Source: Betaproteobacteria bacterium UBA2293
Lineage (GTDB): Bacteria > Pseudomonadota > Gammaproteobacteria > Burkholderiales > Rhodocyclaceae
DNA: 23,121 bases
Direction of reading: 5' to 3'
Assembly (NCBI GenBank): GCA_002345845.1
Contig: DDWF01000221.1
Span: 12,435 to 35,555 of the forward strand
Made by a program: the position numbers and the translations under genes. How positions within the stretch are numbered: position 1 is the stretch's first letter; the number at the start of each line of letters is the position of its first letter. Below, piece by piece: positions 6,716 to 14,353 of the stretch. A model generated the notes under the pieces. That model did not search any database, had not been told where the DNA came from, and saw only the letters and a program-made list of their open reading frames with translations.

Positions 6716-8608
6716 ATGGCGACGTACAAGGAGTTTCACCAGTATTCCATCGAAAAGCCGAACGAGTTCTGGACCGAGCAGGCCCAGCTCATCGACTGGA
6801 AGGAACCGTTCACCCAGGTCTGTGACTATTCCCGTCCGCCGTTTGCCAAGTGGTTCGTTGGCGGCAAGACCAACCTTTGCTACAACGCGGTTGACCGTCA
6901 TGCGGCCAAGCGGCCGAATGACCGTGCGCTGATCTTCGTTTCCACCGAAACCGACGAGGAGACGGTCTACAGCTTTGCCGAGCTGCAGCGCGAAATCGAG
7001 CGCATGGCGGCGATTTACCAGAGCCTGGGCGTCAAGAAGGGCGACCGCGTCCTGATCTACATGCCGATGATCGCCCAGGCGACCTTCGCCATTCTCGCCG
7101 CCACCCGCATCGGCGCCATCCACTCGGTGGTCTTCGGCGGCTTTGCCTCCGGTTCGCTGGCTACCCGCATCGACGATGCCAAGCCGGTGCTGATCGTTTC
7201 CTCCGATGCCGGCATGCGTGGCGGCAAGGCGGTTCCCTACAAGCACCTGCTCGATGAAGCCATTGAATTGGCCGAACACAAGCCGGCCAAGGTGCTGATG
7301 GTCGACCGTGGTCTGGACAAGGCTTTCAACAAGGTCGCCGGCCGTGACGTTGATTACGCCACCCTGCGCGCCCAGTTCATGGATGCCAAGGTGCCGTGTG
7401 AATGGCTGGAGTCTTCCGAGCCGTCCTACATCCTGTACACCTCCGGCACCACCGGCAAGCCGAAGGGCGTCCAGCGCGATACCGGCGGCTATGCCGTGGC
7501 GCTGGCGTCGTCGATGAAGCACATCTACTGCGGCGGCGAGGGCGAAACTTTCTTCTCCACCTCGGATATCGGCTGGGTGGTTGGTCACTCCTACATCATC
7601 TATGGCCCGCTGATCGCCGGTATGGCCACCGTGATGTACGAAGGCACGCCGCTGCGTCCCGATCCGGGCATCTGGTGGCAGATCGTCGAGAAGTACAAGG
7701 TCACGGTCATGTTCTCGGCGCCGACCGCTGCCCGCGTGCTGAAGAAGCAGGATCCGGCCTTCATGCACAAGTATGACCTGTCGTCGCTGAAGCACATCTT
7801 CATGGCCGGCGAGCCGCTCGACCAGCCGACCCATGAGTGGTTCATGACCGAACTGCAGAAGCCGGTCATCGACAACTACTGGCAGACCGAAACCGGCTGG
7901 CCGATGCTGGCTGCCCTGCCTGGCGTCGAAAAGACCCCGATCAAGTACGGCTCGCCGTCCTTCCCGGTCTACGGCTACAACCTGCAGATTTTCCGCGAAG
8001 ACGGTTCGGTCTGCGGCGCCAACGAAAAGGGCATCGCCGCCGTCATCCCGCCGTTGCCGCCGGGCTGTCTGAGCACCGTCTGGGGACAGGACGACCGTTT
8101 TGTGTCGACCTACTTCACGCTGTTCAAGGAGCCGCTGGTCTACTCCTCCTACGACTGGGCGATCAAGGACGAAGACGGCTATTTCACCATCCTCGGTCGT
8201 ACCGATGACGTGATCAACGTCGCCGGTCACCGTCTGGGTACCCGTGAAATCGAGGAAGCCATCCAGAACCACCCGGCGATTGCCGAAGTGGCCGTGGTCG
8301 GTGTCGACGACAAGCTGAAGGGCCAGGTGCCGATGGCGTTTGCCGTGGTCAAGGATGCCTCCAAGCTGTCGTCGCCGGAGGCGATCAAGGCGCTGGAGAA
8401 GGAAGTGTTCGGTACGGTTGACAGCATTCTCGGTGCCATCGGTCGTCCGGCCCGCGTCCATTTCGTCACCGGTCTGCCGAAGACCCGTTCCGGCAAGATG
8501 CTGCGCCGTTCGCTGCAGGCTCTGGCCGAGGGCCGTGATCCGGGCGATCTGACGACCATCGACGATCCGTCGACGCTGGAGCAGATCAAGAACGCACTGG
8601 CCAGCTGA
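6716..8608 (+). CDS. prpE: Propionyl-CoA synthetase (PrpE-like), 630 aa
   Basis: This is a cytoplasmic AMP-forming acyl-CoA synthetase that activates propionate (and probably acrylate or other short acids) to the CoA thioester. The N-terminal ACAS domain (YKEFHQYSIEKPNEFWTEQA) is followed by the AMP-binding P-loop YTSGTTGKPKG (about 241-251), the A8 hinge region YFTILGRTDDVINVAGHRLGTREIEEA, and the C-terminal LPKTRSGKMLRR. K594 in the last motif is the catalytic lysine that is acetylated or propionylated in studied relatives. Length of 630 aa is typical of PrpE, and the YSSYDWAIKDEDGY segment separates it from acetyl-CoA synthetase. The ATG at 6716 has GAGGGA 5 nt upstream; an in-frame upstream codon at 6680 lacks this. 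It lies 48 nt after the regulator gene and ends in a strong terminator. No prpBCD genes are in the window. Confidence 0.9.
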   Translation: MATYKEFHQYSIEKPNEFWTEQAQLIDWKEPFTQVCDYSRPPFAKWFVGGKTNLCYNAVDRHAAKRPNDRALIFVSTETDEETVYSFAELQREIERMAAIYQSLGVKKGDRVLIYMPMIAQATFAILAATRIGAIHSVVFGGFASGSLATRIDDAKPVLIVSSDAGMRGGKAVPYKHLLDEAIELAEHKPAKVLMVDRGLDKAFNKVAGRDVDYATLRAQFMDAKVPCEWLESSEPSYILYTSGTTGKPKGVQRDTGGYAVALASSMKHIYCGGEGETFFSTSDIGWVVGHSYIIYGPLIAGMATVMYEGTPLRPDPGIWWQIVEKYKVTVMFSAPTAARVLKKQDPAFMHKYDLSSLKHIFMAGEPLDQPTHEWFMTELQKPVIDNYWQTETGWPMLAALPGVEKTPIKYGSPSFPVYGYNLQIFREDGSVCGANEKGIAAVIPPLPPGCLSTVWGQDDRFVSTYFTLFKEPLVYSSYDWAIKDEDGYFTILGRTDDVINVAGHRLGTREIEEAIQNHPAIAEVAVVGVDDKLKGQVPMAFAVVKDASKLSSPEAIKALEKEVFGTVDSILGAIGRPARVHFVTGLPKTRSGKMLRRSLQALAEGRDPGDLTTIDDPSTLEQIKNALAS

Positions 8609-8630
8609 GCACTTCCTGGCCTCTGATCGC

Positions 8631-8663
8631 AAGCCCCGCCGGTGCGAACCGGCGGGGCTTTTT
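8631..8663 (+). terminator. Rho-independent terminator after prpE
   Basis: AAGCCCCGCCGGT (8631-8643), loop GCGA and ACCGGCGGGGCTT (8648-8660) form a perfect 13-bp stem with a GNRA tetraloop, followed by a run of T to 8663. It starts 23 nt after the prpE stop and separates that unit from ppx. Confidence 0.92.
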
Positions 8664-8742
8664 GCTGGGCTTCTGTAAGAATGCGTAACAAAGTGGAGTG
8701 GTAGAATGCGCGCCAGTCCCACCAACCGCTTGAACTCTGCAA

Positions 8743-10245
8743 ATGATTTACGAAACCGTGGCTGCTGTCGATCTGGGCTCCAACAGCTTCCGCCTGCAGG
8801 TGGGGCGGGTGGTCGATGACCAGATCTACGTGCTGGATTCGCTGAAGGAGCCGGTGCGCCTGGCCTCGGGACTGACCGCCGACAAGCGCCTCGATTCAGC
8901 GGCCCAGGTCCGGGCACTGAACGCCCTGCGCCTGTTCGGCGAACGCCTGGGCGGGCTGGACAAAGGGGCGGTACGGGCGGTGGCGACCAACACTCTGCGT
9001 GTTGCCAAAAACGCCAGCGAGTTTTTGCCGCAGGCCGAGGAGGCGCTCGGTTTTCCCATCGAAGTCATCGCCGGCCGTGAAGAAGCGCGCCTGATCTATA
9101 TCGGCGCTTCGCATTCCATGCCGATGGCCAGCCATCGCCGATTGGTGATCGATATCGGCGGCGGCTCGACCGAATTCATCATCGGCAAGCAGCACGACCC
9201 GCAACTGATGGAGTCGCTGTACATGGGCTGCGTCAGTTACACGCTGCGCTACTTTCCCGATCGCCGGATTGACAAGAAGCGACTGCGCGAAGCGCAGGTG
9301 GCGGCGGCCAAGGAGATCGAACTGATCGCCTACGACTACCAGCGCCTCGGCTGGAAGGAGGCCGTTGGCTCGTCGGGAACGGCCCGGGCCATCGCTGATA
9401 TTCTCGAATTGAACAGCCTCAACCCCGGTGGTGAAAGCGGCATCACCCGTGCTGGCCTGGAGCGTCTCTGTACGCTGCTGATCAAGGCCGGTTCGGCCGA
9501 GGCGCTCGATCTGCCGGGGGTCAAGGGTGATCGTCTGCCGGTGCTGCCGGGCGGTATTGCCATCATGCTGGCCGTCTTCGAGGAACTGGACATCGAGCGC
9601 ATGACCTACGCTGACGGCGCCCTGCGCCTCGGCGTGCTCTACGATCTGCTCGGTCGCTTCCATCATCACGACATGCGTGACTCGACGGTGGCCCAATTCC
9701 GCCGCCGCTACCAGGTCGAAGGCGACCAGGTGGAGCGCGTCGAGGTGACGGCCCTCTCTGCCCTGACGCAACTGACAGGCGGTGCGCCGGACGAGGCGGA
9801 CCTGCTGTTCCTGTCCTGGGCTTCGCGCCTGCACGAAATCGGCATTTCGATCGCCCACAACGCCTATCACAAGCACGGCGCCTACATCCTGACTTATGCC
9901 GACATGCCCGGGTTCTCGAAAAAGGACCAGGCGCGGCTGGCCATGCTGGTGCTCGGCCATCGTGGCAAGCTGGAAAAGCTGGGGCCGGTGCCTGCTGCCG
10001 ACAGCATCTGGCGCCTGGTTTTCTGTCTGCGGCTGGCCGTGCTGCTGCACCGCACGCGTGACGATCGCGCCTTGCCGGCGTGGTCGGTGAAACCCTACGG
10101 CAACGGCTTCCAGATCGACCTGCCGGGCGAGTGGCTGGCCGAAAATCCGTGGACGGCCGCAGCCTTCGGCGAGGAAACCTATATCTGGCGACAGATCGGT
10201 CGTGACTTTGTGGTCAAGTCGAAAACGACAAGGAAGGTTGCGTGA
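8743..10245 (+). CDS. ppx: Exopolyphosphatase, Ppx/GppA family, 500 aa
   Basis: This phosphatase of the actin-like ASKHA fold releases phosphate from the end of polyphosphate chains; relatives also cleave pppGpp. The N-terminal phosphate-1 loop is DLGSNSFRL (10-18), followed by AGREEARLIYIGA, where studied enzymes carry the catalytic glutamate, and the phosphate-2 loop DIGGGSTEF (137-145). The C-terminal third is an HD-like helical domain (SWASRLHEIGISIAHNAYHKHGAYI). Length fits Ppx (about 500) and full-length GppA equally, so the substrate split cannot be made by eye; ppx is the more usual betaproteobacterial call. The ATG at 8743 has no strong Shine-Dalgarno; TAGAAT at 8702-8707 may be its -10 but lacks a good -35. 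The stop overlaps the start of the Mla-type permease by 4 nt, so it heads that operon. Confidence 0.88.
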   Translation: MIYETVAAVDLGSNSFRLQVGRVVDDQIYVLDSLKEPVRLASGLTADKRLDSAAQVRALNALRLFGERLGGLDKGAVRAVATNTLRVAKNASEFLPQAEEALGFPIEVIAGREEARLIYIGASHSMPMASHRRLVIDIGGGSTEFIIGKQHDPQLMESLYMGCVSYTLRYFPDRRIDKKRLREAQVAAAKEIELIAYDYQRLGWKEAVGSSGTARAIADILELNSLNPGGESGITRAGLERLCTLLIKAGSAEALDLPGVKGDRLPVLPGGIAIMLAVFEELDIERMTYADGALRLGVLYDLLGRFHHHDMRDSTVAQFRRRYQVEGDQVERVEVTALSALTQLTGGAPDEADLLFLSWASRLHEIGISIAHNAYHKHGAYILTYADMPGFSKKDQARLAMLVLGHRGKLEKLGPVPAADSIWRLVFCLRLAVLLHRTRDDRALPAWSVKPYGNGFQIDLPGEWLAENPWTAAAFGEETYIWRQIGRDFVVKSKTTRKVA

Positions 10246-11345
10246 GCGACGTTCCCCGATTGCAGATCGAGTCGGGGAGGGTGGTGCTGACGGGCCAATG
10301 GACACTGGCGGCTATCTTGCCGGTGTTGCCGGATCTGCAGCAGCGTCTGGCGGCAGCCGACGGGGCCAAGGTCTGGGATCTTTCCGCCGTCAGTCGTCTG
10401 GATAGTGCGGCGGCAGTTCTTTTGTGGCGGGCTTGGCGGCAGGCTTGGCCAGATGACCTGCATATATCGGTCGTCCAGCGGCAGGCGCTGGAACGTGTCG
10501 CCGGCCAGCCAGCGGTGTCATCGCAGCAGCCCGTCCACCGGCATCACCTGGTCAGCGCCCTTGGTAGCCTGGTGCTGCGGGCGCTGGCCAATCTACACGG
10601 CATGATCCTGCTGCTTGGCCAGTTGCTCCTCGATCTCGCCCATCTGCTGCGTCATCCCGGTGATATGCCGTGGCGTGAACTGTCCGCCTCCATCTACAAG
10701 TCGGGGGCCCAGGCGTTGCCGGTGACCGCCCTGGTCGGTTTCCTGATCGGCGTGACGATTGCCTACCTGTCGGCGCTGCAATTGCGCAGCCTGGGTGCCG
10801 ACCTCTTCATCGTCAATATTCTTGGCATTTCGATCATCCGCGAACTGGGGCCGGTGCTGGTCGCCGTCCTCGTCGCCGGCCGCTCCGGTTCGGCGATGAC
10901 GGCACAGATCGGGGTGATGCGCCTGACCGAGGAAATCGATGCCCTGGCGACGATGGGCGTGTCGCGCAGCCTGCGCGTCGTGTTGCCGAAAATCCTTGGC
11001 CTGACCGTGGCCATGCCGCTGATCGTCCTGTGGACCTCGGCGATCGCGCTGTTTGGGGGCATGGTCGCCGCCATGCTGCAACTTGATCTGTCATTGCTCT
11101 ATTTCGTCGACAACCTGCCGCGCGCCGTACCGGTGGCGAATCTCTATATCGGCCTGGGCAAAGGCTTCGTCTTCGGTTTCGTCATTGCCCTCATCGCCTG
11201 TCATTTCGGCCTGCGCGTCAAGCCGGACAGCGAGAGCCTCTCGGCCAACACCACGCGGGCGGTGGTGACGGCGATCACCGCGGTGATTCTCGTCGATGCC
11301 GTGTTCGCCATCCTCACACGCCATATCGGCGTGCCCAGCCTGTGA
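10242..11345 (+). CDS. mlaE: STAS-MlaE fusion: phospholipid ABC transporter permease, 367 aa
   Basis: This inner-membrane permease belongs to the MlaE (DUF140) family, which moves phospholipids between inner and outer membranes. Residues 1-90 resemble a STAS domain (WTLAAILPVLPDLQQRLAAADGAKVWDLSAVSRLDSAAAVLLWRAW), the role played by the separate MlaB subunit in E. coli. From about 105 onward is the permease core with the conserved segments IIRELGPVLVAVLVAGRSGSAMTAQIG and MRLTEEIDALATMGVS, then several membrane helices. It starts with GTG inside the ppx stop (GTGA overlap at 10242-10245) and its own stop overlaps the mlaF start in the same way. The fused architecture is known in other bacteria; here it suggests STAS regulation is built in at 1:1 ratio. 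Confidence 0.9.
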   Translation: MSDVPRLQIESGRVVLTGQWTLAAILPVLPDLQQRLAAADGAKVWDLSAVSRLDSAAAVLLWRAWRQAWPDDLHISVVQRQALERVAGQPAVSSQQPVHRHHLVSALGSLVLRALANLHGMILLLGQLLLDLAHLLRHPGDMPWRELSASIYKSGAQALPVTALVGFLIGVTIAYLSALQLRSLGADLFIVNILGISIIRELGPVLVAVLVAGRSGSAMTAQIGVMRLTEEIDALATMGVSRSLRVVLPKILGLTVAMPLIVLWTSAIALFGGMVAAMLQLDLSLLYFVDNLPRAVPVANLYIGLGKGFVFGFVIALIACHFGLRVKPDSESLSANTTRAVVTAITAVILVDAVFAILTRHIGVPSL

Positions 11346-12097
11346 GCGCCGTACCGGTCATCGAGTTGCGTGGCATCAGCACGCGTTTCGGGACGCAGTT
11401 CATTCACCGCGACATCAATTTGTGTGTCGAGGCCGGTCAGGTGCTCGGCCTGGTTGGCGGATCCGGTAGCGGCAAGACCACCCTGCTGCGCCAGATGCTC
11501 GGCCTGCTGCGGCCGACTGCCGGCAGCGTTCTCCTGTTCGGCGTCGACCTCGCTGAGCCGGATGTCTTGCGCCAGCAGGCGCTGCGTCGCCGCCTCGGCG
11601 TCCTCTTCCAGCATGGCGCGCTGTTTTCGGCGCTGTCGGTTTTCGACAACATCGCTTTCCCGCTGCGCGAACTACGCTGCCTGGATGAGGACTGGATTCG
11701 TCGCCTCGTCCATCTCAAGCTCGACATGGTTGAACTGACGGCGGAGCACGGTCGCCTGCTGCCGGCCGAGCTGTCCGGCGGCATGGTCAAGCGCGTGGCG
11801 CTGGCTCGTGCCCTGGCGCTTGAGCCGGAACTGCTGCTGCTTGATGAACCGACGGCTGGACTCGATCCCGAGCGCAGCCAGAATTTCGTCAATCTCGTCG
11901 GCGTTCTGCAGCGGGCACTCGGCCTGACGGTGGTCATGGTCAGCCACGATCTGCACACCCTGAGCAGTCTGGCGACACACCTCGCGGTGCTTGCCGATCA
12001 GCGCCTGGTCGCTTGCGGGCCGCGCTCGGAGGTGATGGTCGTCGATCATCCTTTCATTCGCGGTTTCTTTGCCGGCAAGGCCGGGAAGCTGCTTTAA
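11342..12097 (+). CDS. mlaF: Phospholipid ABC transporter ATP-binding protein MlaF, 251 aa
   Basis: This is the cytoplasmic ATPase of the Mla-type complex. Visible motifs in order are Walker A GGSGSGKTT (39-47), Q-loop region LFQHGALFSALSVFDNIAFPLRE, signature LSGGMVKRVALARALALEPELL, Walker B LLLDEPTAGLDP and the H-loop MVSHDLHTL. The FQHGALFSALSVFDN segment and the LSGGM signature are characteristic of MlaF/Ttg2A rather than importer ATPases. The GTG start at 11342 lies in a 4-nt overlap with the permease stop, and the mlaD start follows 7 nt after the stop, so subunits are co-translated. Confidence 0.93.
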   Translation: MSAVPVIELRGISTRFGTQFIHRDINLCVEAGQVLGLVGGSGSGKTTLLRQMLGLLRPTAGSVLLFGVDLAEPDVLRQQALRRRLGVLFQHGALFSALSVFDNIAFPLRELRCLDEDWIRRLVHLKLDMVELTAEHGRLLPAELSGGMVKRVALARALALEPELLLLDEPTAGLDPERSQNFVNLVGVLQRALGLTVVMVSHDLHTLSSLATHLAVLADQRLVACGPRSEVMVVDHPFIRGFFAGKAGKLL

Positions 12098-12104
12098 TAA
12101 GGCC

Positions 12105-13034
12105 ATGGAAAACAAGTCGCACGCGCTCGCTGCCGGCATCTTCGCCATCCTGCTGCTGGCAGCCGGGCTGTTCGGTATTTACTGGCTGGGTGGCGTCAAG
12201 GACGCAACCGACGATTACATCGTCGTCACCCGGCAAAACATCGGTGGGTTGAATCCGCAGGCCCAGGTCCGTTACCGTGGTATCCGCGTCGGCAAGGTCA
12301 GCGACATCCGGATCGACCCGGAAGATACGGCCAACATCCTGATCACCATCTCGATCAGCCGCGATGTGCCGCTGACCCAGGGCACGGTGGCCAAATTGAA
12401 CTACCAGGGGGTCACCGGCCTGGCCCATATACTTCTTCTGGAGAATGGCCGCAGCGCCGAGCCGCTGCGCCCGGATGCCGAGAAGCCGCCGCGTATTGCG
12501 ATGATACCCTCGCTGCTCGACGAACTGGGGGAGACCGGCACGGCCACCCTGCAGGAAGCACGGCAGGTGCTGGCCAGTCTCGATGCCGTGCTCAACGCCG
12601 AAAACCGGCGCCACCTGACGGCAACGCTGGCCAATCTGGAAGCGGCTTCGGCCGGCATGAAACCGGCGCTGGATAATCTCAACGTGACGCTGCTGCAGAT
12701 GCGCAAGCTGTTGGACGAGCGCAATGTCACCAACCTGTCGGCGGCTGTTGCCGAGGTTGGTCCGCTGCTGGCCGAGACGCGCCAGGCGGTGGGCCGGATG
12801 CAGGCCGCCGCCGAAAAGATCGACAGCGCCATTGGCGATCCCTCGGCCAACGGTGCGGCGGCGCTGATGCCGCGGCTGAACGAGATGGCTGGTGATTTCT
12901 CGATCACCGCCCGGCAATTGAGCCGCGTCCTGCGCATTCTCGAGGATTCGCCACAGGGTCTGGTCTTTGGCGCCCCGGCGCTGCCGCCGGGGCCGGGCGA
13001 ACCCGGGTTCGCGGCTGAAGGTGGGCGCAAATGA
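12105..13034 (+). CDS. mlaD: MCE-domain phospholipid-binding protein MlaD, 309 aa
   Basis: This is an inner-membrane-anchored periplasmic lipid-binding subunit. One membrane helix (about residues 7-29) is followed by a single MCE domain (about 37-115), with the typical NIGGLNPQAQVRYRGIRVGKVSDI opening and VAKLNYQGVTGLAHILL near its end. A long helical region (about 140-280) follows, which in studied relatives forms the needle or barrel contacts, then a Pro/Gly-rich tail. At 309 aa it is much longer than E. coli MlaD (about 180) and closer in design to single-MCE proteins paired with PqiC-type lipoproteins. The ATG at 12105 is preceded by AAGG and starts 7 nt after mlaF; upstream in-frame codons lie inside mlaF. 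Its stop overlaps the lipoprotein start by 4 nt (ATGA). Confidence 0.92.
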   Translation: MENKSHALAAGIFAILLLAAGLFGIYWLGGVKDATDDYIVVTRQNIGGLNPQAQVRYRGIRVGKVSDIRIDPEDTANILITISISRDVPLTQGTVAKLNYQGVTGLAHILLLENGRSAEPLRPDAEKPPRIAMIPSLLDELGETGTATLQEARQVLASLDAVLNAENRRHLTATLANLEAASAGMKPALDNLNVTLLQMRKLLDERNVTNLSAAVAEVGPLLAETRQAVGRMQAAAEKIDSAIGDPSANGAAALMPRLNEMAGDFSITARQLSRVLRILEDSPQGLVFGAPALPPGPGEPGFAAEGGRK

Positions 13035-13639
13035 CGCGCTGGATTGTGCTCGCCTTGAGCCTCGCCCTGCTGGCCGGTTGCTATACCTCGGGCAAGCGTG
13101 GCAGTGAGCGGGGATTGGTCATCCATGACCTAGGTTTGCCGGCCGAGCGTCTGTCGGGAACGCCGCGAGCGGGCATTCTTGCCATCGAGGTGCGGGCACC
13201 GTTGTGGATGGATTCCCTGGGCATCAATTACCGACTGGCTTATGCCGATGCTTCCGTTCTCCGCGAGTATTCCCTTTCGCGCTGGGCCGGGCCGCCGGTC
13301 CAGTTGATCGAGCAGCGGCTGTTGCAACAGTTGGATGGAGTACCTTCCGGGCAGGTGCGCGGCAAATGCCTGTTGCGTCTGGAGATTGCTGAATTCAGCC
13401 AGGTCTTCTCGGCACCGGCGGAAAGTCGGGGAATACTGCGCGGTCGCGCGTTCTGGCTCGATGCCGGGCGGCGACCACTGGCCGATAGAGCGGTGGCCAT
13501 CGCCGTGCCGGCGCCGACGGCCGATGCTCCGGGCGGTGTCGCCGCGTTGCAGGAAAGCGTCGGGCAACTGGCCGGCCTGTTGCTGGCCTGGGAACAGGAA
13601 CTGCATGTCGGTGGGCAGGCAAAGGCCTGCACCGACTAG
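13031..13639 (+). CDS. ABC-type transport auxiliary lipoprotein (PqiC-like), 202 aa
   Basis: This is a predicted outer-membrane lipoprotein that would accept or pass on phospholipid at the far end of the MCE system. The signal peptide ends in a lipobox LLAGC with the acylated cysteine at position 17. The +2 residue is Tyr, not Asp, which favours outer-membrane sorting by the usual Lol rule. The body matches the ABC auxiliary lipoprotein family (PqiC, formerly DUF330) in pattern: early ILAIEVRAPLWMDSLGINYRLAYADASVLREYSLSRWAGPPVQLIEQRLL, which is the strong cue. The ATG overlaps the mlaD stop. No MlaC gene follows, so this protein probably replaces the soluble shuttle. Its TAG stop overlaps the stop of the convergent TetR gene (shared CTAG at 13636-13639). 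Confidence 0.85.
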   Translation: MTRWIVLALSLALLAGCYTSGKRGSERGLVIHDLGLPAERLSGTPRAGILAIEVRAPLWMDSLGINYRLAYADASVLREYSLSRWAGPPVQLIEQRLLQQLDGVPSGQVRGKCLLRLEIAEFSQVFSAPAESRGILRGRAFWLDAGRRPLADRAVAIAVPAPTADAPGGVAALQESVGQLAGLLLAWEQELHVGGQAKACTD

Positions 13640-14259
13640 TTGGTGACGATGCGCTCGGCGATGCGTTGCTTGAGGTCGGGCAGGTTGTCGTCGAAGTGGT
13701 TGTAATGCATCAGCGACAAGCCAAAGACGCAGGCGTAGAGAAGCAGGCTGCGGCTCTTGGCTTCGGCGTCCGACATGCCGGCGGCGACGAACAGCTTGCG
13801 CGTGCAGTCGAGGCGGTAAAGATCGACGGATTCGACGACAGCGGCCGCCCCGGCGTCATGCCTGGCCCAGTCGCGGATGGCCAGTTCGATTTCCATACCC
13901 TTGCGGTTGCGGCTGGCACCATACACCTCGATGGCGTAGTGCAGTTGTTCGCGTTCTTGGCCAGGCGTCACGGTGGTAGTCTTTTCAATGTCGCGGATGC
14001 GGCCGAGTTTCCAGTGGGCGAGGACGGCATCGAGCAGCGCCTGGCGATCCCTGAAATGCCAGTAGAAGCTGCCCTTGGTCACGCCGCAGCGCTTGGCCAG
14101 CACCTCGACGCGCAGGCCGGCGATGCCCTCGCGGGCGAGCACGTCAATGGCAGCGACGACCCAGCGTTCGGGGTCGAGCTGGGTGCGCGGCGAACGGGTA
14201 CGACCGGGGGTCTTCGCGCCGGCGATATCGGGAGTGGACTTGACAGCTTTATTTTCCAT
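13636..14259 (-). CDS. TetR/AcrR family transcriptional regulator, 207 aa
   Basis: A one-component repressor. The N-terminal DNA-binding domain covers about residues 30-75, with the helix-turn-helix LRVEVLAKRCGVTKGSFYWHFRDRQALLDAVL, a very typical TetR pattern. The C-terminal ligand domain is unassigned. It is divergent from etfBA, and in related arrangements such regulators control fatty-acid oxidation genes in response to acyl-CoA, but the ligand cannot be read here. The start at 14259 (MENKAVKS) is preferred because it places the DNA-binding domain normally; in-frame ATGs at 14277 and further upstream (14304) would add 6-15 residues, and none has a clear Shine-Dalgarno. A perfect inverted repeat overlaps the chosen start codon, suggesting autoregulation. 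The stop shares CTAG with the convergent lipoprotein gene. Confidence 0.88.
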   Translation of the reverse strand: MENKAVKSTPDIAGAKTPGRTRSPRTQLDPERWVVAAIDVLAREGIAGLRVEVLAKRCGVTKGSFYWHFRDRQALLDAVLAHWKLGRIRDIEKTTTVTPGQEREQLHYAIEVYGASRNRKGMEIELAIRDWARHDAGAAAVVESVDLYRLDCTRKLFVAAGMSDAEAKSRSLLLYACVFGLSLMHYNHFDDNLPDLKQRIAERIVTN

Positions 14260-14273
14260 ACGACACAGTATGG
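14256..14273. promoter_or_regulatory. Candidate TetR operator in the tetR/etfB divergent region
   Basis: CCATAC (14256-14261), a 6-bp spacer and GTATGG (14268-14273) form a perfect inverted repeat of a size usual for TetR-family operators. It overlaps the start codon of the regulator and lies about 80 bp upstream of the etfB start. No other copy was noticed in the window. A protein bound here could block its own gene; effect on etfBA would depend on the promoter position, for which TAGAAT at 14324-14329 is the only -10-like candidate and lacks a good -35. Confidence 0.45.
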
Positions 14274-14353
14274 TCATTGTGCGGATTGAGTGGGCGTCTG
14301 TCAAACGGGCGTCAAGGTTTTAATAGAATGAGCAAAGCTAAAAGGAGAGCGCA

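Noticed and set aside
8671..8690. Possible Pho box upstream of ppx (CTGTAAG followed by a GTAAC element)
   Set aside because: Only the first repeat resembles CTGTCAT; the second repeat and the spacing do not fit, so Pho control cannot be claimed.
6653..8917. Long open frame of about 750 codons on the minus strand opposite prpE
   Set aside because: The plus strand encodes a complete, motif-rich PrpE. The antisense frame is Arg/Gly/His-rich low-complexity sequence that comes from GC-rich third positions, with no recognisable domain.
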